Shown piece after piece: positions 27,583-35,791 of a stretch of 64,000 nt of DNA (position 1 is the first letter of the stretch; every line of letters begins with the position of its first letter). The position numbers and the translations under genes are program-made. The stretch is taken from NCBI RefSeq assembly GCF_010091925.1, contig NZ_WVID01000006.1:203775-267774 (forward strand), in the 5' to 3' direction. Origin of the DNA: Nostoc sp. B(2019) (GTDB lineage Bacteria; Cyanobacteriota; Cyanobacteriia; Cyanobacteriales; Nostocaceae). Below the pieces are notes generated by a model that worked only from the letters and a program-made list of their open reading frames with translations, had not been told where the DNA came from and did no database searches.

Positions 27583-27930
27583 ATGTCTTCTTCCAATTCC
27601 AAATCTTCCGACAAAAACTTTGTCTACCGTGAATTTGGCAACGAGAACTCCGCCGCTACAGAAAGACCAATTCCAGAATTACCCCCGCAACAACAAAATC
27701 TCAAAGTGCAAGCCTCACGCAAAGGACGCAAAGGCAAAACCGTCACCGTAATTAGCGGTTTTCAAGCAAAACCAGAAACCTTAGCAGATTTGGTCAAACA
27801 GTTGAAAACCCAGTGCGGCACAGGTGGTACAGTCAAAGATAACGAAATAGAAATTCAGGGCGAGCACAAGCAGAAAATTGTCGAGATTTTGACCAAACTA
27901 GGTTACAAGTCCAAAATTAGCGGTGGTTAA
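27583..27930 (+). CDS. SUI1-family (eIF1-like) translation factor
   Basis: A 115-residue protein with a variable N-terminal half and a C-terminal SUI1 domain (about residues 38-113), seen in GRKGKTVTVISGF, LADLVKQLKTQCGTGGTVKD, EIQGEHKQKIVEILTKLGY. Homologues (E. coli YciH) may affect start-codon choice; the exact role in bacteria is not settled. It is divergent from trpB. Confidence 0.9.
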   Translation: MSSSNSKSSDKNFVYREFGNENSAATERPIPELPPQQQNLKVQASRKGRKGKTVTVISGFQAKPETLADLVKQLKTQCGTGGTVKDNEIEIQGEHKQKIVEILTKLGYKSKISGG

Positions 27931-28069
27931 TTCAGTGTGGTTTACCGCATCTTAGCTGTGATATTCATGTAGAAGGGCAATGTTATCTTTGAGAAGTACA
28001 AATATGCTGGAACGGTGCTAAATCACTTCAGCATAATATCTGTTCTTTTTGAGATTAATGGAGGTTCAA

Positions 28070-28228
28070 ATGGATTTAGTTCGTCTTCTGTGTGCCATTT
28101 TCCTACCACCTCTGGGAGTCTTTTTACAAGTAGGTTTAGGTAAAGATTTTTGGATTAATATACTTTTGACGCTTTTAGGCTATATTCCAGGGATTGTTCA
28201 TGCAGTGTGGGTAATTGCCAGGAAATAA
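28070..28228 (+). CDS. YqaE/Pmp3 family membrane peptide
   Basis: A 52-residue protein with two transmembrane helices. It begins MDLVRLLCAIFLPPLGVFLQ, continues VGLGKDFWINILLTLLGYIP, and ends GIVHAVWVIARK, which fits the YqaE/Pmp3 (UPF0057) family. In other organisms this family is linked to membrane potential and salt or cold stress. The start ATG at 28070 has GGAGG five bases upstream (28060-28064). It is too short for most gene finders' defaults, but the family match and RBS make it convincing. Confidence 0.92.
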   Translation: MDLVRLLCAIFLPPLGVFLQVGLGKDFWINILLTLLGYIPGIVHAVWVIARK

Positions 28229-28240
28229 TTCTTCACCTAA

Positions 28241-28276
28241 GTAGGTTGGGTGTTCCGACTCTTTTGCTCAACCTAC
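28241..28276. terminator. hairpin behind the YqaE gene, repeat-like
   Basis: The arms GTAGGTTG (28241-28248) and CAACCTAC (28269-28276) pair over eight bases around a 20-base loop. It begins 13 bases after the YqaE stop and may terminate that transcript. The same GTAGGTTGGG-type element occurs in more perfect form at 39310-39344. Confidence 0.5.
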
Positions 28277-28296
28277 TACTGAGTGGCTGCAAGATT

Positions 28297-28497
28297 ATGA
28301 CAAATACCTCATTAAGAAAAGAGCTTCATCAAGAAAACCGCTTGTCTTGGAATGAAGCAACTAAAGCACACAATAGCTATAAAGGCGATCAGGCAAAGTT
28401 TTTTCGAGAAGGAGGCGATACACTCTTTCTAGAAGAAAAAGAACTTTTAGGAGAGATTACTGGTTTATTGCCCAGCGTAGGATCGCACAAACCATAG
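28297..28497 (+). pseudogene. 5' remnant of a class I methyltransferase gene
   Basis: The 66-residue frame from ATG 28297 reads MTNTSLRKELHQENRLSWNE, then ATKAHNSYKGDQAKFFREGG and DTLFLEEKELLGEITGL, which I recall as the N-terminus of a cyanobacterial SAM-dependent methyltransferase of about 270 residues. Before motif I can appear the frame turns into unrelated sequence (LPSVGSHKP) and stops. The break falls where it overlaps the end of the opposing gene at 28457, so a deletion or rearrangement probably joined two loci here. A longer start at 28207 is possible but would read through the YqaE gene. Confidence 0.6.
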
Positions 28498-28789
28498 TTT
28501 GATCGGTGTTGGATTGGTTCGCCCACTCCTGCAAGAGGTTTTCTGGGAGCGTTCTGACCATTTCCACAATAACTCCTGCTACATCATTTTCAGAAAATTG
28601 CTGAGGAATTTTTGCTTGGAGTTCTGGAGAGCGCAGACAATTGAGAAATCCTCGAATTAATACCGGAGCGGTTCCCGCAATCGCCGTGAAAATTAACGCC
28701 TCATTCTCGGATAAAGACCTCGCTCGAAACGGCTCTAATTTCCCCCAACCAAGATACTCACACTGCAATAAGTTGCCCACCATGCTCAT
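28457..28789 (-). CDS. unrecognised 110-residue protein
   Basis: I do not recognise this protein. It looks globular and helical (ENEALIFTAIAGTAPVLIRGFL, then VIVEMVRTLPENLLQEWANQ), without signal peptide. A ribosome-binding AAGGAG lies upstream of the two possible starts ATG 28789 and 28783. It sits 46 bases behind the flavin-split-barrel gene on the same strand and could share its transcript. Its last 40 bases overlap the broken methyltransferase frame on the other strand. Confidence 0.6.
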   Translation of the reverse strand: MSMVGNLLQCEYLGWGKLEPFRARSLSENEALIFTAIAGTAPVLIRGFLNCLRSPELQAKIPQQFSENDVAGVIVEMVRTLPENLLQEWANQSNTDQTMVCAILRWAINQ

Positions 28790-28835
28790 TGAACTCCTTA
28801 AACTGGGTCAGGACTGAGACTGCGGCGATCAATGC

Positions 28836-29285
28836 TTACTTGCTACTCACTCCAGTAGTTGTCCGCCCACTCATCTCGCTGGAATGAATGCGGAAGATGG
28901 CAATCACCTCCGTGCGCCCCCAACTATCGACCCAGGTACGATTAATTGCAGGCGAAAGCGTTGGATTCCGTTCTTTGATAAAGTGCATAGCTCGATCAAA
29001 GTCTGGCTGCGTGGTGATGCGCTCGACTCGACCTGTAACTACCACACTCCGCCAGTGTGCTGGGCCATGCACTTCTTCAATCTGGAGGCAAACTTCTGGA
29101 TTTTCGTCCATCGCTTGCGTCTTCATGCCTTCGGTAGTGAAAAGGTAAATGTCTGAGCCTTCGAGATAGTAGTGCATCGGCACAACGTAGGGATGCCCTT
29201 TGAAGACACAACCAAGGTGTCCGTGTCCCACTTCTTTCAAAAGCTCTTGTATTTCCTTCAAACTCATTTCATCGATATCTAACAT
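28836..29285 (-). CDS. pyridoxamine 5'-phosphate oxidase-family flavin-binding protein
   Basis: A 149-residue split-barrel protein of the PNPOx-like family. The pattern HLGCVFKGHPYVVPMHYYLEG, IYLFTTEGMKTQAMDENPEVCLQIEEV and SVVVTGRVERI is typical of small FMN- or heme/F420-type members, not of true PdxH. The cofactor cannot be told. The frame is open further upstream to 29396, but ATG 29285 has AAAGGAG eight bases before it, which fixes the start. Confidence 0.85.
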   Translation of the reverse strand: MLDIDEMSLKEIQELLKEVGHGHLGCVFKGHPYVVPMHYYLEGSDIYLFTTEGMKTQAMDENPEVCLQIEEVHGPAHWRSVVVTGRVERITTQPDFDRAMHFIKERNPTLSPAINRTWVDSWGRTEVIAIFRIHSSEMSGRTTTGVSSK

Positions 29286-29754
29286 CACCATTCTCCTTTC
29301 AAAAAGGAATTTCTGCCTTAAATCTGAACCGCGTTTTACCTGCTGAACAAAAGGTTGTAGGGTCAGCACCGAACGAGTGAGGCTTCCTAAAGCCAAAGTA
29401 GTTTTGTAGATGGAGCTAAGGAAACATCGTTTGAAAAACTACGGTTGCAGTATATTTATACAGAACTTTGGAAAGTTTTCACCTGAGCCATTAGACACAA
29501 AAGCGAACAATCTCGTGCTTATTTTTCAGCGCTCTATCACCCACTTCGACTAAATCCCAACACAAAGTCCAGTATTTATGCAATGCCCAACCAGGTGAAC
29601 GGGATTTTGACGCGATCGCAACAGCTTACTGATTTTGAGATACCCTGGCAAAACATACGGGTGGATTTCACTACTATATTTTCTTAAATATCTGTTGCAC
29701 TATGTTATCTACAGTCACAACTTAGACAACGCAGCAACATACAGGAGCTTTTAT
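29286..29754. other. upstream region shared by the split-barrel and HLIP genes
   Basis: 469 bases between divergent genes. Open frames here (plus-strand 29635 onward and minus-strand to 29396) are extensions of real genes without ribosome-binding sites. The stretch holds the leaders and promoters of both genes; I see no clear regulatory motif. Confidence 0.45.
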
Positions 29755-29934
29755 ATGTCAGGTTTTAAAAATACTACATCTACTACTTCACAAGATCCTA
29801 ATGCTTTGCGTCCTGGGTTTACTCCTCAAAGTGAAAATTGGAATGGCCGCCTAGCAATGATTGGTTTTTTATCTGTTGTTTTGATTGAAGCTTTTACTGG
29901 TCAAGGCTTCCTCCATTTTTGGGGCATCTTGTAA
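29755..29934 (+). CDS. high-light-inducible protein (one-helix Lhc-like)
   Basis: A 59-residue one-helix protein. The chlorophyll-binding motif is [19 protein letters not shown], with the Asn and Arg ligands and conserved Glu, ahead of a hydrophobic helix and [13 protein letters not shown]. It would sit in the thylakoid membrane, bind pigment and protect photosystem assembly under excess light; such proteins partner with Ycf39, encoded at 13191-14174. ATG 29755 has AGGAG at 29743-29747. The frame is open further back to 29635 but that part has no ribosome-binding site. Confidence 0.92.
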   Translation: MSGFKNTTSTTSQDPNALRPGFTPQSENWNGRLAMIGFLSVVLIEAFTGQGFLHFWGIL

Positions 29935-29961
29935 ATTGTTGCTCGTGGAGTTAACGTAGCC

Positions 29962-30681
29962 ATGACAGCTATTCAAACAACCGTAGTTCTTGCCATGACG
30001 GCTGACGGAAAGATTAGTGCTGTAGATCCTAGAGCACCCCGCGATTCTGATCCAGCCGATCAAGCACACTTAGAATATCAAGTATCCCTTGCCGATTTAA
30101 TCTTGGTGGGAGCGGGGACAATTCGAGCCGAAGGGACAACCTTTACAATTCGCAATCCTGAACTTTTAGCCGCGCGTCAAGTTCGTGGTCAGTCTCCTCA
30201 GCCTATTACTTGTGTGGTATCGCGATCGCTTAATCTACCATCAGATATCCCTTTTTTTCGCCAGGATGTTGAACGATGGATATTTACAACACGCACTGGT
30301 TTAGAGCGCAATTCTGATGCAGCGACTCTGCAAAAGCAGGCTGACTTAATTGATCTGGGGGATACAGACTTAGACTGGGATAAAGCTTACACCTTGATGG
30401 CAGAGCGAGGTATCCAGAAGGTTGCGGCTTTGGGGGGTGGTTCTTTGATAGCTGCTCTGGTGCAGGCGGAACGAATTGATGATTGGTGGTTGACCATTTG
30501 GCCAGTTGTTTACGGTGGACAACGTGCGCCCAGCCCGGTAGAGGGAGAGGGTTTTACACCTAGTGCTGCTCCTCAACTCGAACTGGTAGAAACTCGCCAG
30601 ATCGGAAGCGAGTTGTTTTTGCACTACCGCACGTTCAAAAATTTATCTGATTCAGCACAGAGAAAGGTTTATTCCGAGTAA
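29962..30681 (+). CDS. RibD C-terminal (reductase) domain protein
   Basis: A 239-residue protein of the RibD C-terminal/dihydrofolate-reductase-like fold. It shows TTVVLAMTADGKISA at the start, DLILVGAGTIRAEG and ITCVVSRSLNLP, then GIQKVAALGGGSLIAALVQAERIDDWWLTIWPVVYGG. It would be an NADPH-dependent reductase in riboflavin synthesis or a related pathway. It lacks the N-terminal deaminase domain, so it must act with a separate deaminase. It starts 27 bases after the HLIP stop and is probably co-transcribed. Confidence 0.87.
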   Translation: MTAIQTTVVLAMTADGKISAVDPRAPRDSDPADQAHLEYQVSLADLILVGAGTIRAEGTTFTIRNPELLAARQVRGQSPQPITCVVSRSLNLPSDIPFFRQDVERWIFTTRTGLERNSDAATLQKQADLIDLGDTDLDWDKAYTLMAERGIQKVAALGGGSLIAALVQAERIDDWWLTIWPVVYGGQRAPSPVEGEGFTPSAAPQLELVETRQIGSELFLHYRTFKNLSDSAQRKVYSE

Positions 30682-30747
30682 TACCGATGGTTTTGGGTTT
30701 CTAAGGTAAAGCTTAGGACACTAAGCTCAATGGAGGCGATCGCCTGC

Positions 30748-31455
30748 TTATTTCTTCTTCAATTGCTCCGCAAACTCCTCATGTTCAGCTGAATTTAATC
30801 CCAACTGCAACACTTCCAACACCCGCGCCATCTGATTGTTTCGCAGTGCTTCTACAGCTAACCACAACCCTGGAAACACCTGAGAGCGAATGATGCCATC
30901 TGCACCAGGAGATAGCAATCGATAGTCGCCATCGGTGAGGTAAAACCATTCAATTTGATTCTCGTAAGATTGCCAGATTACGTACTCCAGCACCCCGTTA
31001 CGGCGATAAACCTGCTTTTTGCTACCCCTATCAATCGCGGCGCTACTGGCGGCAATTTCCACAATTAGCTCAGGCGATCCTTCAATATAACCATCGCTGC
31101 TCAATTGAGTTTGTCCACCCACAGCAGATTCAATAAACAGCACCGCGTCCGGCTGGGGTTCGTTATCTAAATCTAGTCTGACTGTCGGTTCAACGCTCAA
31201 GTCAACACCGGGAGTCATTGCTTGATAGACTCCCAACCAAGTCATAACTCGACTGTGAGGTTTGCCGTGCTGTTCATGTCTTAAGGGAGATGCCACGTAA
31301 ACGATTCCTTCAATCAATTCCGCTTTTTTGATATGGGGAGCAGCCGCATAACGCCGCTCAAATTCAGGACGAGTCAGGCGATCGCCACTTTCAAGCGGAG
31401 GCAGATGTTTCTGGGGCGAATTGGATTGTGTTTGGGGTGAGTACTCTCTAACCAT
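30748..31455 (-). CDS. Uma2-family (DUF820) putative nuclease
   Basis: A 235-residue PD-(D/E)XK-fold protein typical of the large Uma2/DUF820 group in cyanobacteria. The expected pattern is present: KKAELIEGIVYVASP, DLDNEPQPDAVLF (PDxxxx), PELIVEIAASSAAIDRGSKKQVYRRNGVLEYVIW with catalytic-type Glu and Lys. Members are often mobile and their role is unproven; a nuclease role is assumed from the fold. The N-terminal 35 residues are Gln/Ser-rich. Confidence 0.85.
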   Translation of the reverse strand: MVREYSPQTQSNSPQKHLPPLESGDRLTRPEFERRYAAAPHIKKAELIEGIVYVASPLRHEQHGKPHSRVMTWLGVYQAMTPGVDLSVEPTVRLDLDNEPQPDAVLFIESAVGGQTQLSSDGYIEGSPELIVEIAASSAAIDRGSKKQVYRRNGVLEYVIWQSYENQIEWFYLTDGDYRLLSPGADGIIRSQVFPGLWLAVEALRNNQMARVLEVLQLGLNSAEHEEFAEQLKKK

Positions 31456-31519
31456 TTGCCAATCCTCACAGTTGCCGAATAATTTTCACTGTAGCAAACT
31501 CTTGGATGTGGGCAGGGGG

Positions 31520-31612
31520 GCAGCACTTCTCTACGAGAGGCTGCGCCAACGGCTACGCTCAGTGACCGGGGAGCAGAGGGGCAGGGGGGCAGGGGGAGCA
31601 GGGGGAGAATAA
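31520..31612. repeat. palindromic repeat plus purine-rich tandem repeat
   Basis: A dispersed palindrome (CTTCTCTACGAGAGGCTGCG, about 31527-31546) is followed by GGGGAGCAGAGGGGCAGGGG and further GGGGGAGCA units up to 31605. Both types recur: the purine-rich type is also inside nifJ (34161-34240). This block separates the Uma2 gene from the end of nifJ. Confidence 0.75.
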
Positions 31613-31640
31613 ATACAGATGCGATTAATCGCGTCTGTAC

Positions 31641-34600
31641 TCAGCACTGGGATGGTTTACGCTCTGCTAGATATTGATACATCTGCCAACGAGCGTCTAC
31701 TTCGGTTTGCGCTAGTTCTAATAAGTGCTGTGCATGGTTGGGTTTGCTTTTGGTGAGCATCTTGAAGCGATTTTCTTGGTACATTGATTTATCTACTGAC
31801 TGCGTGGGCGATCGCATATCCAATTGCAAGGGATTTTTACCCTGTTTTTGCAACTCAGGATTATGACGATACAGCAACCACCGACCTGATTCTACCAGTG
31901 ATTTTTGGTGATCCATCGCTGTGGTCATGTTGATGCCGTGGGCAATGCAATGGCTGTAAGCAATAATTAAGGACGGGCCATCGTAAGCCTCTGCTTCTAA
32001 AAACGCCTTTAGGGTATGTTCATCCCTAGCACCAAGGGCTACACTCGCTACGTAGACGTTTCCGTAGGTCATAGCAATTAAACCTAAGTCTTTCTTGGGT
32101 GCGGGCTTGCCACTCGCCGCATATTTAGCAACCGCTGCTCGTGGGGTGGCTTTGGAAGATTGACCGCCAGTATTGGAATATACTTCTGTATCCATTACCA
32201 AGATATTTACATTGCGACCACTGGCCAGCACATGATCGATACCACCAAAGTCAATGTCATAAGCCCAACCGTCACCGCCGACAATCCAGACGCTTTTCTT
32301 TACCAGGTAGTCAGCAATTGATTTGAGATTTTGGATTTTGGATTGCAGATTGGGGTTTAGAGTCACAATTTTGTTTAACTGCTGCTGCAACAGTGCCACT
32401 CTTTCCCGTTGTTCCCAGATGTCAGCTTCAGATTTTTGTTCAGCATTGAGGATGGAATGGATAAGCTTCTCATCTATTTCACCGCTCAATTGTTGTAGTA
32501 GTTCTGCCGCAAATTCAGCTTGTTTATCTAAGGAGAGGCGGAAGCCAAAACCGAATTCAGCGTTATCTTCAAATAAGTTATTTGACCATGCGGGGCCGCG
32601 TCCTTCGGCGTTTGTCGTCCAAGGTGTAGTGGGGAGATTGCCACCGTATATTGAGGAACAACCTGTCGCGTTGGCAATTACGGAGCGATCGCCAAATAAT
32701 TGTGTCAATAATTTTAGATAAGGTGTCTCGCCACAACCTGCACAAGCACCAGAGAATTCAAACAAAGGTTCTTGAAGTTGTTGTTGGCGAATCTGATTCA
32801 GTTTCAACTGTCGTCGGTCAGGATTGGGCAAACTCAAGAAGAAATCCCAGTTTTTCCGCTCTTGCTCCCGCAAAGGTAACTGCTGTGCCATGTTAATCGC
32901 TCTACGCAATGGCTCAGCTTTATTTTTGGCAGGACAAATATTTACACAGATAGTGCAGCCTGTGCAGTCTTCTGGGGCAACCTGAATAGTAAATTTTTGA
33001 TTAGCAAAGTCCTTATCTTTTGCACCAGTTGACTTAAAAGTTGGTGGTGCATTGACTAACTCACTCGCTTGATAAGCCTTAGCGCGGATGGCACTGTGAG
33101 GGCAAACCATAACACACTTGCCACATTGAACGCAGACATCTGTATCCCACACAGGTATCTCTTCTGCCACATTGCGTTTTTCCCATTTCGCAGTACCACT
33201 GGGGAAGATACCGTCTACTGGTAAAGTGCTCACAGGTAAATCATCACCTTCCCAAGACATGATTTTACCTAAGACATCGCGGACAAACTCAGGGGCGCTG
33301 AGAGGAAAGGGATTGATAGTTGTGGATTGTTGATTATTGATGGTTTTGGGTATGTCTACCTTATGCAAGTTAATAAGGGTGTCATCAACAGCTTGCAGAT
33401 TCATGCGGACAACTTCCGCCCCTTTTTTGCCGTAAGTTTTTTCAATTGCTTGTTTGATTTTGGCGATTGCTTCTTTCTCTGGTAAGACACCCGCTAAGGC
33501 AAAGAAGCATACTTGCATAATGGTGTTAATTCTTCCACCCATGCCACTTTCACGGGCAACCTGGCTAGCATTAATTACGTATAACTTTAGCTGCTTATCA
33601 ATAATTTGCTGCTGCACTTTCAGCGGTAGATTTTCCCAGACGGTATCTGCATTATATGGACTGTTCAACAGCAAAGTTGCCCCAGTAACGGCAGCTTTAA
33701 GAATATCTATGCGTTCCAGAAAACCCCAATGATGGCAACCTATAAAGTTGGCTTTGTCAATTAAATAAGTAGAGCGAATTGGCTCAGGCCCAAAGCGTAG
33801 GTGAGAAACGGTCATTGAGCCAGATTTTTTGGAATCGTAGACAAAGTAACCTTGGGCATAGTTATCGGTTTCTTCACCAATAATCTTAATCGAGTTTTTG
33901 TTAGCGCCAACTGTACCATCGGAACCTAAGCCGTAAAACATTGCCCGAACAACGTTATCTGGTTCAGTAGAAAAGTTAGGGTCAAAGCTCAAGGAAGTAT
34001 GACTTACGTCATCATTAATACCGATAGTAAAGTGTTTTTTTGGCTGCACTTGAGCGAGATTATCAAAGATGCCCTTTACCATCGCTGGCGTAAATTCTTT
34101 GGAGGAAAGACCGTAACGACCACCAATAATTTTAGGCAGAGGGGAATCCAATTCTAATTTCTCCTCTGCTCCTCTGCTCCCCTGCTCCCCCCGAAGTTCT
34201 GATCGGAGGAAGCCTCCGCTCAGACTTCTCTCTGCTCCCCACGCCTCATGAATAGCAGCCACTACATCTAAATACAATGGCTCCCCGGCGCTACCTGGTT
34301 CTTTAGTGCGGTCAAGAACAGCGATCGCTTTTACACTGGCTGGCAAAGCTGCAACAAACCTTTGGACATCAAAGGGGCGATAAAGTCGCACTTTCACTAC
34401 ACCAACTTTTTCATCACGGGCGTTGAGAGAATCGACGGTTTCGTGGACTGTTTCACTACCTGAACCCATGATGACGATGACGTGATCGGCATCGTCAGCC
34501 CCATAATATTCATAGATTTGGTAATACCTTCCCGTGCGATCGCCAAATTTATCCATGATCCGCTGGACGATTTCAGGACAGGCATTGTAGTAAGGGTTAG

Positions 34601-35294
34601 CGCCTTCACGGGCTTGGAAGTAAACATCGGGATTTTGGGCTGTACCCCGCAAAGTTGGTCTGTCTGGGGTGAGACTGCGATCGCGGTGGGCGAGTACTAA
34701 CTGGTCATGAATTAGCGATCGCAAGTCGCTATCTAAGAGCAATTTGACTTTTTGAACTTCATGTGATGTACGAAAGCCATCAAAGAAGTGCATAAACGGC
34801 ACTCGCGTCTCTAAGGTGACTGCATGGGCAATCAGAGCAAAGTCTTGACTCTCCTGCACTGAGGCGGAACACAGCAAAGCAAAACCAGTAGCACGGGCTG
34901 CCATCACATCGCTATGATCACCAAAAATCGATAAAGCGTGGGTAGCCAGAGAGCGAGCTGCAACGTGAACTACAGCGCTGGTCAGTTCGCCAGCAATTTT
35001 GTAGAAGTTGGGTATCATCAACAATAATCCCTGAGATGCCGTGAAGGTGGTACTCAGGGAACCTGTTTGCAACGCCCCATGGACTGCACCAGCGGCTCCG
35101 CCTTCGCTCTGCATTTGCACAACGCTGGGAATAGTACCCCACAGGTTGGGACGACCTTCAGCTGACCAAGCATCCGCCCATTCACCCATTGCTGAAGAGG
35201 GGGTGATCGGATAAATGGCAATTACCTCATTTAATTTGTAAGCAACACGGGCAACAGCTTCATTCCCGTCGATAGTTGCAAAGGTTTTGTTCAT
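31641..35294 (-). CDS. nifJ: pyruvate:ferredoxin (flavodoxin) oxidoreductase
   Basis: A 1217-residue PFOR that oxidises pyruvate to acetyl-CoA and reduces ferredoxin or flavodoxin, feeding nitrogenase or fermentation. Visible sites are the N-terminal PITPSSAMGEWADAW, two ferredoxin-type clusters CVQCGKCVMVCP (about residue 718) and CTGCTICVNICP (about 779), the cluster-ligand start CAGCGETPY (about 850) and the TPP motif GDGWAYDIDFGG (about 1005) with DTEVYSNTGGQSSKATP. The length slightly exceeds the usual 1190-1200 because repeat DNA is translated at three points (see repeats and findings). No nif genes adjoin it. Confidence 0.96.
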   Translation of the reverse strand: MNKTFATIDGNEAVARVAYKLNEVIAIYPITPSSAMGEWADAWSAEGRPNLWGTIPSVVQMQSEGGAAGAVHGALQTGSLSTTFTASQGLLLMIPNFYKIAGELTSAVVHVAARSLATHALSIFGDHSDVMAARATGFALLCSASVQESQDFALIAHAVTLETRVPFMHFFDGFRTSHEVQKVKLLLDSDLRSLIHDQLVLAHRDRSLTPDRPTLRGTAQNPDVYFQAREGANPYYNACPEIVQRIMDKFGDRTGRYYQIYEYYGADDADHVIVIMGSGSETVHETVDSLNARDEKVGVVKVRLYRPFDVQRFVAALPASVKAIAVLDRTKEPGSAGEPLYLDVVAAIHEAWGAERSLSGGFLRSELRGEQGSRGAEEKLELDSPLPKIIGGRYGLSSKEFTPAMVKGIFDNLAQVQPKKHFTIGINDDVSHTSLSFDPNFSTEPDNVVRAMFYGLGSDGTVGANKNSIKIIGEETDNYAQGYFVYDSKKSGSMTVSHLRFGPEPIRSTYLIDKANFIGCHHWGFLERIDILKAAVTGATLLLNSPYNADTVWENLPLKVQQQIIDKQLKLYVINASQVARESGMGGRINTIMQVCFFALAGVLPEKEAIAKIKQAIEKTYGKKGAEVVRMNLQAVDDTLINLHKVDIPKTINNQQSTTINPFPLSAPEFVRDVLGKIMSWEGDDLPVSTLPVDGIFPSGTAKWEKRNVAEEIPVWDTDVCVQCGKCVMVCPHSAIRAKAYQASELVNAPPTFKSTGAKDKDFANQKFTIQVAPEDCTGCTICVNICPAKNKAEPLRRAINMAQQLPLREQERKNWDFFLSLPNPDRRQLKLNQIRQQQLQEPLFEFSGACAGCGETPYLKLLTQLFGDRSVIANATGCSSIYGGNLPTTPWTTNAEGRGPAWSNNLFEDNAEFGFGFRLSLDKQAEFAAELLQQLSGEIDEKLIHSILNAEQKSEADIWEQRERVALLQQQLNKIVTLNPNLQSKIQNLKSIADYLVKKSVWIVGGDGWAYDIDFGGIDHVLASGRNVNILVMDTEVYSNTGGQSSKATPRAAVAKYAASGKPAPKKDLGLIAMTYGNVYVASVALGARDEHTLKAFLEAEAYDGPSLIIAYSHCIAHGINMTTAMDHQKSLVESGRWLLYRHNPELQKQGKNPLQLDMRSPTQSVDKSMYQENRFKMLTKSKPNHAQHLLELAQTEVDARWQMYQYLAERKPSQC
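32321..32362. repeat. repeat inside nifJ (translated as NLQSKIQNLKS)
   Basis: This stretch, ATTTTGGATTTTGGATTG in its centre, is a common intergenic repeat type in Nostoc genomes, here read in frame as NPNLQSKIQNLKSI between two conserved domains of NifJ. Confidence 0.7.
33311..33346. repeat. repeat inside nifJ (translated as INNQQSTTIN)
   Basis: The minus-strand frame reads KTINNQQSTTINPF just before the first ferredoxin domain of NifJ. The DNA unit (TTGTTGATTATTGATGG) is another Nostoc-type short repeat. Confidence 0.6.
34161..34240. repeat. purine-rich repeat inside nifJ (translated as GEQGSRGAEE)
   Basis: CTCCTCTGCTCCTCTGCTCC and following units, with the hairpin GGAGGAAGCCTCC, are read in frame on the minus strand as ELRGEQGSRGAEEKLEL in an otherwise conserved part of NifJ just before PKIIGGRYGLSSKEF. 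Confidence 0.75.
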
Positions 35295-35791
35295 GATTTT
35301 CTTCCTGTTTCACCTTGTAGCGATCGCTTGGTTTTCTCAACTGAATAAAGAGAACCTGTGAAAAGCAGCATTAGAAATAGCCAGAGCCAGGAAGTCAGTG
35401 TATTACACCTTCGAGATTAGAATTTAAAATTTAATATTTAAAGTGATGATTTTCCTTGACAACTGTTGGCTATTAATTTGACTCTCAACAAATACTGCAT
35501 ATATTATTATTTCATCACCCATCTCTCATCTATCAATAAATATTAAAGATGTACTCAATCAAAGAACTTATTACTAGATAAGAGTTGTAGGAAAATTATT
35601 CTTTTTTGCGGGGTATAGGTTCGGGAATAGTTTATCTCTTTGCCTTAACTATCAAATTAGTCTCAATTAAATATTGTTTGTACAAATTTCATCCGTGTAG
35701 AAACGTTGTAATATTAATGCGTGTAGAGACGTTGCATTGCAACGTCTCTATTTATTCAATAACCAAGGAATGCGATCGCACTGAATCTAAA
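35295..35791. other. AT-rich upstream region of nifJ
   Basis: About 500 bases between the nifJ start and the end of the membrane-protein gene. It should hold the nifJ promoter and leader. I see no clear NtcA-type site (GTA-N8-TAC) that I would defend. A plus-strand frame from 35606 is not supported as a gene. It contains the hairpin at 35724-35750. Confidence 0.45.
35724..35750. repeat. perfect 13-bp inverted repeat TAGAGACGTTGCA
   Basis: TAGAGACGTTGCA-T-TGCAACGTCTCTA, with perfect 13-base arms around one base, followed by a TTTATT tract. A partial, degenerate copy (GTGTAGAAACGTTGTA) precedes it at about 35695-35710. It is a dispersed Nostoc-type palindrome and could end the minus-strand transcript of the membrane-protein gene. 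Confidence 0.8.

Noticed and set aside
29635-29754. N-terminal extension of the high-light-inducible protein
   Set aside because: No ribosome-binding site and no family match; ATG 29755 with AGGAG is the start.
31421-31612. Open frame ending in Gly/Arg-rich repeat-encoded sequence
   Set aside because: Overlaps the Uma2 start and arises from purine-rich tandem repeats.
34161-34240. nifJ repeats considered as a frameshift or pseudogene sign
   Set aside because: The reading frame is kept and all catalytic and cluster motifs follow intact.
35295-35600. NtcA-type nitrogen control site before nifJ
   Set aside because: I found no GTA-N8-TAC match with a properly placed -10 box that I could defend.
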